DNA from: Chloroflexota bacterium
GTDB taxonomy: Bacteria; Chloroflexota; Anaerolineae; B4-G1; DUEL01
DNA length: 6,289 bases
Assembly: GCA_017743275.1 (NCBI GenBank)
Contig: JAGHZG010000104.1
Span: 1 to 6,289 of the forward strand
Reading direction: 5' to 3'
Below the pieces are notes generated by a model. It did no database searches. It was not told the origin of the DNA and worked only from the letters and a program-made list of their open reading frames with translations. Both the position numbers and the translations under genes were made by a program. Below are positions 1 to 4,137 of the stretch, in pieces. Each line of letters begins with the position of its first letter. The stretch's first letter is position 1.

Positions 1-37
1 CGGCCAGTTCTTCCGCTATGCTCATCGTGGGACTCAT
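1..37 (-). CDS. 5' end of a gene leaving the window (12 codons)
   Basis: Only the first 12 codons are visible, reading MSPTMSIAEELA on the minus strand. The ATG at 37-35 is chosen because a strong ribosome binding site, GGGAGGT, lies about six bases upstream (50-44); a second in-frame ATG at 25-23 is possible. The gene runs in the same direction as hepT and mntA, 235 bp further on. Short acidic amino ends of this kind occur in small antitoxin-like proteins, but 12 residues are too few to name a family, so the function is unknown. Confidence 0.5.
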   Translation of the reverse strand, partial: MSPTMSIAEELA

Positions 38-93
38 CAAGGCACCTCCCTCTAATAAGGATATGAGCCCTGGCGGGCATAAGGGACAAGGGA

Positions 94-181
94 GGTAACT
101 ATTCAGGCTTCCTCACCCCACCCCCGCCGCCTGCGGCGGGCGGCGAATCCGCTGGGGGAGGGGTGAGGCTGAACAGTTACC
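94..181. mobile_element. 88-bp MITE-like palindromic element (copy A)
   Basis: The stretch begins GGTAACTATTCAG and ends CTGAACAGTTACC, an imperfect terminal inverted repeat. Inside is a second inverted repeat, CCTCACCCCACCCC against GGGGGAGGGGTGAGG, and a core hairpin CCCGCCGC/GCGGCGGG. It codes for nothing. The first 15 bases equal the left end of the larger element at 1358-1547. The flanking hexamers AAGGGA (88-93) and AAAGGA (182-187) differ at one base and may be a decayed target duplication. The call as a non-autonomous transposable element is inference from ends and structure; no transposase is present in the window. Confidence 0.6.
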
Positions 182-272
182 AAAGGAGTGGTTTTCCGGG
201 GACAGGGTTCAGGTTCTCCGATAGACGCCTCCTGACTCATTCGTGTGGCATACTCCGCGGGGAGTCATTGCG

Positions 273-731
273 TCACAGGGCCTGGTCCAGGCGTTCCGGA
301 TGGGCCCGAAGCCACCGTTCCAGGGCCTCCAGAACCTGCTCTATGTCGGCCAGGCCCTGAGTGCAGACTTCGTAGAGTTCCTCCACCGAGACCTCGTGGT
401 AGAAGTGGACCAGGCGGTTCCGGTAGCCTGCCATTCGGGCCAGCAGGGCGGCCTCTGCGGAGTCCAGCACGCCGGCCATTCCCAACTCCCGGGCCACTTC
501 CCGATACTCGGCGACCGCCCGGCTCAGCCCTTTCGCCAGGATATGGCGTCCCAGGTCCAGCAGGGCCTCCAGACCGCGCCGCAGGTAGGATTCCGCCGCC
601 GCTGGAGTGCGGGGGTCGGCGGTGAAATCCGCCAGCGAGCCCCGGGGCAGAGAACGGATGCCTTCCAGCATCCGCCGCACCCACGCGATGCGGTCCAGCA
701 CGACTTTTGCCTGAATCGGGGAGGGCGCCAT
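273..731 (-). CDS. hepT: HepT-like toxin, HEPN ribonuclease (DUF86)
   Basis: The 152-residue product matches HepT toxins in length and layout: an all-helical HEPN protein expected to cut RNA in the cytoplasm. The catalytic RX4HXY motif is intact as R104-NRLV-H109-F-Y111, within the segment YRNRLVHFYHEV. In characterised MntA/HepT pairs the antitoxin adds AMP units to the tyrosine of this motif, so Tyr111 is the likely target. The ATG at 731-729 starts one base after the mntA stop codon (TGA-C-ATG), so the two are almost certainly translationally coupled. No frameshift or missing catalytic residue is seen, so the toxin looks functional. Downstream there is only a small hairpin (252-265) without a T-run. 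Family assignment is firm; activity is inferred from the family. Confidence 0.9.
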   Translation of the reverse strand: MAPSPIQAKVVLDRIAWVRRMLEGIRSLPRGSLADFTADPRTPAAAESYLRRGLEALLDLGRHILAKGLSRAVAEYREVARELGMAGVLDSAEAALLARMAGYRNRLVHFYHEVSVEELYEVCTQGLADIEQVLEALERWLRAHPERLDQAL

Positions 732-732
732 G

Positions 733-1152
733 TCAGTATGCCTCTCCGGCCAGGATCATCTGGCGCCGCTGGCGCTCAAAGGGGGCCAGGTCGCCCGCCC
801 GCCGCAGGACGTAGAGTTGATACTCTGCCTCGGCGACCGGGTCGGTGGTGCAGAGCAATTCGCCCCGGACGATGTCCAGGGCCAGGAAGGGAGGGGCCTC
901 GGGCAGGACCACCAGGTCCACCCGACCGACCTCCAGCAGGTCTTCCAGGGCCACCGTCAGGTCGGCCCGCTCCGCGGCGGTCAGGCGCCGGCCGGGCGCT
1001 GGAAGCACGCCGATGTCCACATCCGAACCGGGGTGAATGATCTCAATGGCTTCCCCCGCCACCTGTGCCGCCACCTCCCCGGCCCGGCTGCCGAAACTGT
1101 AGATGGCGACCAGGCCGTACCGGCAGGCCAGGTCGGATAGGGCCGACCTCAC
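733..1152 (-). CDS. mntA: MntA-like antitoxin, minimal nucleotidyltransferase
   Basis: This is the partner of hepT. The product carries the Pol-beta-type nucleotidyltransferase signature: LVAIYSFGSRA (Gly21-Ser22), then SDVDIGVL (Asp44 and Asp46) and a third acid in RVDLVVL. Family members transfer AMP from ATP to the toxin's active-site tyrosine and so neutralise it. The spacing from GS to DxD is 21 residues rather than the usual 10, an insertion of about 11 residues between the first two motifs. The start is uncertain. The frame stays open to an ATG at 1272 that overlaps the stop of the broken gene upstream, but that would translate a GC-rich palindrome. The GTG at 1152-1150, with AGGGGTGG before it, gives 139 residues, near the family's usual size. 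Both the GTG and its ribosome binding site lie in the palindrome at 1147-1205. Confidence 0.85.
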   Translation of the reverse strand: MRSALSDLACRYGLVAIYSFGSRAGEVAAQVAGEAIEIIHPGSDVDIGVLPAPGRRLTAAERADLTVALEDLLEVGRVDLVVLPEAPPFLALDIVRGELLCTTDPVAEAEYQLYVLRRAGDLAPFERQRRQMILAGEAY

Positions 1153-1205
1153 CCCACCCCTGGCGGCTTCGCCGCCACCCCCTCCGGTTAGGGGGAGGGG
1201 TGAGG
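1147..1205. repeat. 59-bp GC-rich palindromic repeat at the mntA start
   Basis: The outer arms are CCTCACCCC (1147-1155) and GGGGTGAGG (1197-1205), extending to 13 of 14 paired bases. The core holds a perfect hairpin TGGCGGC-TTC-GCCGCCA. The same arms in the same orientation form the inside of the element at 94-181, so the two belong to one repeat family, although the GGTAACT ends are missing here. The repeat supplies the likely GTG start codon and ribosome binding site of mntA. Confidence 0.65.
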
Positions 1206-1264
1206 ATGATGCCGATGCCCGGTGTCGCAGATGCCCGGAAAGACCGATTCCTGATCGGTGCCGA

Positions 1265-1751
1265 TCACCCATACCCCTCCTGTCGGGCGGCCTGGTCCAT
1301 AGGCAGGGTCAGGATTCGCTCCACTGGCAGCAGCCGCTCCTCCACCAGTTTCCGCCAGGTAACTATTCAGGCGCTGACTGAATTCACCTCCTTGGGTCTG
1401 CGGCCAGTGGTCGGCCTTCTCCGACCCTTCTGGTGACGTACCCATGAAGCGTGTCGGCGAAGGCCGACACCCCTCGGGCCGGGCCTTCGGGGCGAGGCCC
1501 GGCACCAGGTGCCCAAGAAGGGCGATTTTAATCGGCGTGGAGTTACCCCGCCAGTTTATGACCCTCCGGCAACGGCGGCGAGAGGCGCAGAAGTAGATCT
1601 GGTAGGTGCCGTTCTCCGGGGGGACGTAGCGGTATTGTTCCAGGTTGTCGCTGGGAGCGGACTCCAGGGTGGGAGACAGGTCGGGGAAGTGGTGGGCCGC
1701 GATTTCGGGGCGCGCATGATCTCGCGGACCAACCCCGCCGCCAAGACACAA
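1265..1751 (-). pseudogene. Gene of unknown function interrupted by the 190-bp element
   Basis: Two coding blocks on the minus strand fit together. The first, from about 1731 to 1548, reads EQYRYVPPENGTYQIYF followed by an arginine/cysteine-rich stretch and VINWR, with mostly C or G at third codon positions. The second, 1351 to 1265, reads LVEERLLPVERILTLPM and ends QAARQEGYG plus TGA. Removing 1358-1547 and one copy of the 6-bp duplication joins VINWR to KLVEER in one frame, so a single gene was split by the insertion. The 5' end is unclear: this frame is open only to a TTG at 1751, while an ATG at 1798 opens another frame (IADACVLAAGLVREI) that would need a frameshift near 1725. I do not recognise the family. 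Its stop overlaps the alternative ATG of mntA at 1272, suggesting it was once the first gene of that operon. Confidence 0.6.
1358..1547. mobile_element. 190-bp MITE-like element with 6-bp target duplication (copy B)
   Basis: The element begins GGTAACTATTCAGGC and ends GGAGTTACC, giving 7-bp perfect terminal inverted repeats (GGTAACT/AGTTACC). It is flanked on both sides by the exact hexamer CCGCCA (1352-1357 and 1548-1553), the expected footprint of transposition. It has no open reading frame of note. The interior is a train of hairpins: GGTCGG/CCGACC, GTGTCGGC-GAAG-GCCGACAC, GCCGGGCC/GGCCCGGC, GGCACC-A-GGTGCC and CGATT/AATCG. It splits the gene at 1751-1265. Its left end matches copy A at 94-181. 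The source transposase family is not identifiable from the window. Confidence 0.8.
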
Positions 1752-1802
1752 GCATCTGCTATCGGAGTGGAACGATCCTGTGCGGAGGGGGAAGACATCG
1801 TT

Positions 1803-1960
1803 CTTTCCCTGTAACTACCTGCCAGACGGCCTGTTGGCGAGCGCCATAAAAGACACTGGCGAAAGCCTCTGTAGCCCAGGCCGCCAGACCTGTATGCAGG
1901 CGGACAGCCTGCGCTACGTTGTCTGCAAACCGATCAGGGCAGGTATTACCTTTCCCTGGC
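1803..1960 (-). ncRNA. Candidate structured RNA, possibly 6S-like, or structured leader
   Basis: Transcription from the perfect promoter just upstream would begin near 1960 and enter about 158 nt with long-range pairing. A closing stem pairs GTAATACCTGCC (1949-1938) with GGCAGGTAGTTAC (1823-1811), 12 bp with one bulged G. An apical arm at 1917-1871 pairs GTAGC/GCTAC, then CAGGC with GCCTG, then CGCC with GGCG. A small hairpin TGGCG-CT-CGCCA (1846-1835) sits on the 3' side between them. A closing stem, open middle with a 3'-side hairpin and an apical arm is the general plan of 6S RNA, and the length fits. AGGGAAAG occurs just outside both strands of the closing stem. No U-run follows, so a structured leader of the downstream operon is the main alternative. 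Identity is inference from structure only. Confidence 0.4.
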
Positions 1961-1967
1961 GAAGCGG

Positions 1968-1996
1968 ATTATAAACCCGGTTCGGTACTCTGTCAA
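1968..1996 (-). promoter_or_regulatory. Perfect consensus sigma-70 promoter (leftward)
   Basis: On the minus strand TTGACA (1996-1991) and TATAAT (1973-1968) are both perfect and separated by exactly 17 bases. The start site is expected at about 1961-1960. The first transcribed material is the structured stretch at 1960-1803, then the broken gene and mntA-hepT. Such a strong unmodified promoter usually serves a highly expressed RNA or a strongly repressed gene. Confidence 0.8.
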
Positions 1997-2010
1997 ATCC
2001 GCATCGCCTC

Positions 2011-2041
2011 CCTGATGACTGACCGGTGATCAGTCATCAGG
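2011..2041. promoter_or_regulatory. 12-bp perfect inverted repeat upstream of the promoter
   Basis: CCTGATGACTGA (2011-2022) and TCAGTCATCAGG (2030-2041) are perfectly complementary around a 7-base loop. The repeat lies 15 bp upstream of the -35 box at 1991-1996. There is no T-run on either side, which argues against an intrinsic terminator; an operator or activator site for the leftward promoter is possible. The remaining bases to 2141 are relatively AT-rich with no supportable gene. Confidence 0.45.
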
Positions 2042-2141
2042 CAGCCATTATGATATGCGTTTCCGGCCAATTGTCTATAGCATATAAAGACTAATTTCCG
2101 GCGGTTATGGTATTTGTGGACTATGGTTTTATCTACAGGGC

Positions 2142-2193
2142 AAAGAAAAAGGGCTGGGACGGTCCGCTTCCGACCGACCGTACCCGTCCCGCC
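2142..2193 (-). terminator. Intrinsic terminator of the korB-korC transcript
   Basis: On the minus strand GGCGGGACGG pairs with CCGTCCC-A-GCC (one bulged A), with a further GGTC/GACC pairing inside the loop. The stem is followed by C-TTTTT-C-TTT. A GC-rich stem plus U-tract about 160 nt past the korC stop, in the right orientation, is a convincing factor-independent terminator. Confidence 0.7.
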
Positions 2194-2223
2194 GATGCAG
2201 AATCTCGTTCCTGGCCTGGCTTT

Positions 2224-2274
2224 CGCCCGACGCTGATGCGTCGGGCTGATTCTGCAAGGCCCCTCCGGGGCTCA
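2224..2274. repeat. 51-bp hairpin repeat, copy 1
   Basis: This copy holds the perfect hairpin GCCCGACGC-TGAT-GCGTCGGGC and the smaller GCCCC-TCC-GGGGC. The second copy at 2303-2353 has the same length and layout, diverged mainly in the first hairpin. Both lie in the 3' untranslated region of korC. Confidence 0.6.
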
Positions 2275-2302
2275 AAAACAGCCTGCAGGGCTTCGCCCAA
2301 TG

Positions 2303-2353
2303 AGCCCGATGGTTTAGCATCGGGCTTTCGCTGCAAAGCCCCTCCGGGGCTCA
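2303..2353. repeat. 51-bp hairpin repeat, copy 2, abutting the korC stop
   Basis: The copy contains GCCCGATG-GTTTAG-CATCGGGC and GCCCC-TCC-GGGGC. Read on the minus strand it begins with the TGA that is the korC stop codon. An alternative hairpin, GGGCTTT-CGCTGC-AAAGCCC (2322-2341), competes with the first stem. The likely effect is on mRNA 3' stability or termination; this is inference. Confidence 0.6.
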
Positions 2354-2887
2354 CTCCCGGTTTGACCGGGCCTGTTCCAGGCCAACGGCCAGCGCTTTCA
2401 GGTTGATCTCCGTCGTCCCGCGTGGCGCCCGGGCCCGCACCGCCGCCTCCAGCGACTCCCGGGAGACCACTGCGGTCAGTCCTGCCAGCAACCCCAGAGC
2501 GACAATGTTCGCTGTGATTTCCCTGCCCGTAGCCTGACGGGCCAGTTCGGTGATGGGCACCCGCACCGCCCGGACCAGCGGCGCCCGGTGGACATAAACC
2601 GTATCCAGGATGAGCATCCCGCCCTTCTTCAGTTTCCCGGCGTAGCGGTCGCAGGCCTCCTGGCTCATACAGAGCAGAATGTCCGCCTCCAGGACCTCGG
2701 GGTAGTCCACTTCTTGGTCGGAAATGATGACTTCCGACCGGCTGGCCCCACCCCGCGCCTCCGGGCCGTAGGACTGGGTCTGAACGACCTTTTTCCCGTC
2801 CCGGACGGCCGCTTCGGCCAGCAGGATGCCCGCCAGAATCACTCCCTGACCGCCCGTACCGGCAATTCGGATTTCGGTGCGTTCCAT
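2351..2887 (-). CDS. korC: 2-oxoacid:ferredoxin oxidoreductase, gamma subunit
   Basis: The 178-residue product is a full-length gamma subunit of the pyruvate/2-oxoglutarate:ferredoxin oxidoreductase family, cytoplasmic enzymes that oxidatively decarboxylate 2-oxoacids to acyl-CoA with ferredoxin as electron acceptor, or run in reverse for CO2 fixation. It opens with MERTEIRIAGTGGQGV, whose GxGGQG loop is the family's amino-terminal signature, and has the conserved YGPEARGG at residues 40-47. The ATG at 2887-2885 is supported by GGAGG upstream and by the canonical start of the family. It overlaps the 3' end of korB by 49 nt, so the two must be translated together. Sequence resembles KorC, but 2-oxoglutarate cannot be separated from branched-chain 2-oxoacids by this subunit alone. 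Confidence 0.88.
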   Translation of the reverse strand: MERTEIRIAGTGGQGVILAGILLAEAAVRDGKKVVQTQSYGPEARGGASRSEVIISDQEVDYPEVLEADILLCMSQEACDRYAGKLKKGGMLILDTVYVHRAPLVRAVRVPITELARQATGREITANIVALGLLAGLTAVVSRESLEAAVRARAPRGTTEINLKALAVGLEQARSNRE

Positions 2888-3729
2888 CCTATCTCCCTCC
2901 GGGCGCGCAGGACGACCTCATCGTAATACCGCCGGGTGTATTCGGTCAGGTCGTCCCGGTCCGCCAGAATGCCGCGGATGATCTTCCCGGCCCGCTCCTC
3001 CGGACTCATCCGCTCCGCCTGTCTCAGGGTGATGCTATCCTCCTTCAGGCGGCGCATCATCTCCGGCGCGGTTCCCCAACGGTTCAGCCGACCGATGGTC
3101 GTATGGCAGTAACTGATGGCCTCCACCAGCGAGAAGCCCTCTTTCTGCAGCGCGCGGGCGATATAATTCTGAAGTTCGTCCACATGGTAGACCGTGCTGC
3201 GGGCGACAAAGGCCGCTCCTGCACACTGGGCCAGTTCGGCAATCTGGAAGGGGGGCTCAATGTGGCCGTAGGGCGCCGTGGTACTGAGCGCTCCCGGGGG
3301 AGTCGTCGGCGAGTACTGCCCGCCGGTCATCCCGTAGGTGGCGTTGTTGACCACGATGGCTGTCAGGCCTATGTTGCGCCGGGCGGCGTGGATGAAGTGG
3401 TTTCCTCCGATGGCCAGTGCGTCCCCGTCTCCCATCACCACGATGACTTTCATTTCCGGGCGCACCAGTTTGAGGCCAGTGGCGAAGGCCAGCGCCCGCC
3501 CGTGGGTAGTGTGGAGGGTGTTGAAGTCCACGTAGACGGGCATGCGGCCTGTGCATCCGATGCCGGAGACCATCGCGATGTCGTTTTTATCCAGCCCCAG
3601 GTCATCCACCGCGCGGATGATGGCCCCCAGGACGATGCCGATGCCGCAGCCGGCACACCAGACGTTGGGGAACTTTTTGGTGTGGCGGAGATACCGTTCG
3701 TGAATGCGGGATTCGCTCTGGGTTTTCAT
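2839..3729 (-). CDS. korB: 2-oxoacid:ferredoxin oxidoreductase, beta subunit (TPP-binding)
   Basis: The 296-residue product is the catalytic thiamine-diphosphate and [4Fe-4S] subunit. The TPP/Mg motif runs from GDGDALAIGG (from residue 100) to VVNNATYG (near 130). Cys25 and Cys28 in WCAGCGIG, Cys59 in GIGCTGR and Cys208 in SYCHTT fit the four-cysteine cluster pattern of this family. YGMTGGQYSPTTP is typical of KorB-like subunits (2-oxoglutarate), though a branched-chain 2-oxoacid enzyme is possible. The ATG at 3729 is chosen because GGGAGGGG lies just upstream (3739-3732) and the protein begins as family members do; the frame stays open to 3870 only by reading through the tRNA-Leu gene. The start is 17 bases from the tRNA 3' end. 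The alpha subunit gene is absent from the window. Confidence 0.9.
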   Translation of the reverse strand: MKTQSESRIHERYLRHTKKFPNVWCAGCGIGIVLGAIIRAVDDLGLDKNDIAMVSGIGCTGRMPVYVDFNTLHTTHGRALAFATGLKLVRPEMKVIVVMGDGDALAIGGNHFIHAARRNIGLTAIVVNNATYGMTGGQYSPTTPPGALSTTAPYGHIEPPFQIAELAQCAGAAFVARSTVYHVDELQNYIARALQKEGFSLVEAISYCHTTIGRLNRWGTAPEMMRRLKEDSITLRQAERMSPEERAGKIIRGILADRDDLTEYTRRYYDEVVLRARREIGWNAPKSELPVRAVRE

Positions 3730-3745
3730 AGCCCCTCCCGGCAAG

Positions 3746-3829
3746 TAGGGCGGGTGGGATTTGAACCCACACGTCCTCAACGGACAGAGGATTTTAAGTC
3801 CCCCGCGGCTGCCGTTTCGCCACCGCCCC
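3746..3829 (-). tRNA. tRNA-Leu (anticodon TAA)
   Basis: The 84-nt minus-strand gene folds as a class II tRNA. Acceptor strands are GGGGCGG and CCGCCCT with one G-T pair and discriminator A. The anticodon loop CTTAAAA gives TAA. The long variable arm pairs GTCC with GGAC, and the T arm is GTGGG-TTCAAAT-CCCAC. The long variable arm confirms leucine. CCA is not encoded. It is the last tRNA of the cluster and directly precedes korB. Confidence 0.95.
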
Positions 3830-3832
3830 AGA

Positions 3833-3861
3833 CAGAAACGGGCAGTCCCGAGGACTGCCCG
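3833..3861 (-). terminator. Terminator or attenuator hairpin between tRNA-Cys and tRNA-Leu
   Basis: CGGGCAGTCC and GGACTGCCCG form a perfect 10-bp stem with a 3-base loop (3839-3861). On the minus strand it is followed by TTTCTGTC, a short and interrupted T-run. It sits after tRNA-Gly and tRNA-Cys and before tRNA-Leu and korB-korC, where it could end some transcripts and let others through. The weak T-run suggests partial termination. Confidence 0.5.
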
Positions 3862-3882
3862 CTTGTTCAACGTCCCACCAGG

Positions 3883-3954
3883 AGGCGGCGGTCGGATTTG
3901 AACCGACGAATGAGGGTTTTGCAGACCCTTGCCTTACCCCTTGGCTACGCCGCC
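3883..3954 (-). tRNA. tRNA-Cys (anticodon GCA)
   Basis: The 72-nt gene has acceptor strands GGCGGCG and CGCCGCC, anticodon arm AGGGT-CTGCAAA-ACCCT giving GCA, and T arm GTCGG-TTCAAAT-CCGAC. Discriminator T (U73) is the expected identity base of tRNA-Cys. CCA is not encoded. It is the middle gene of the cluster. Confidence 0.95.
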
Positions 3955-3968
3955 GCACTATCATCGTG

Positions 3969-4041
3969 AGCGGGCGACGGGACTCGAACCCGTGGCCTTC
4001 TCCTTGGCAAGGAGACGTTCTACCAACTGAACCACGCCCGC
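3969..4041 (-). tRNA. tRNA-Gly (anticodon GCC)
   Basis: The 73-nt gene has acceptor strands GCGGGCG and CGCCCGC, D arm with TTCAGTTGGTAGAA, anticodon arm TCTCC-TTGCCAA-GGAGA giving GCC, and T arm ACGGG-TTCGAGT-CCCGT. Discriminator is T and CCA is not encoded. It is the first gene after the promoter at 4054-4082. Confidence 0.95.
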
Positions 4042-4053
4042 TTTTCGTGCCTG

Positions 4054-4082
4054 ATTATACCACATCCTGTCAAAATTGGCAA
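4054..4082 (-). promoter_or_regulatory. Leftward promoter of the tRNA-korBC unit
   Basis: On the minus strand TTGCCA (4082-4077) is followed after 17 bases by a perfect TATAAT (4059-4054). Transcription should start near 4047, just before tRNA-Gly. It is the only clear promoter for the three tRNAs and, in the absence of another, for korB-korC. Confidence 0.7.
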
Positions 4083-4103
4083 GAGGGAATTTTGGGGTAT
4101 AAT
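4076..4103 (+). promoter_or_regulatory. Rightward promoter of the metallophosphoesterase gene
   Basis: TTGGCA (4076-4081) and a perfect TATAAT (4098-4103) are 16 bases apart, with the start expected near 4110 and a leader of about 28 nt. The -35 box overlaps that of the leftward tRNA promoter, because TTGGCAA reads TTGCCAA on the other strand. Confidence 0.65.
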
Positions 4104-4137
4104 ACAGGATAGCAATTTCACGCCCGGAGTAAATTCT

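Noticed and set aside
252..265. Small hairpin ACTCC/GGAGT after hepT as terminator
   Set aside because: The stem is only 5 bp and no T-run follows, so it is too weak to call.
243..1040. Long plus-strand reading frame opposite hepT and mntA
   Set aside because: It is the antisense shadow of two well-supported genes; its protein is proline/arginine-rich with no domain.
1980..2005. GCGGATTTGACAG on the minus strand, reminiscent of the 5' end of tmRNA
   Set aside because: The TTGACA is explained by the promoter, and no tRNA-like ends or tag frame follow.
2107..2406. 99-residue plus-strand frame
   Set aside because: It covers the terminator and both 51-bp hairpin repeats and ends opposite korC; no codon bias or ribosome binding site.
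3730..3870. Longer korB reaching an ATG at 3870
   Set aside because: The extra 47 residues are translated tRNA-Leu and hairpin sequence; the ATG at 3729 has a strong ribosome binding site.
3103..3969. 288-residue plus-strand frame
   Set aside because: It runs antisense to korB and straight through two tRNA genes, so it cannot be a real gene.
4054..4073. TTGACA (4073-4068) paired with TATAAT (4059-4054) on the minus strand
   Set aside because: The spacing is only 8 bp; the TTGCCA box gives the required 17.
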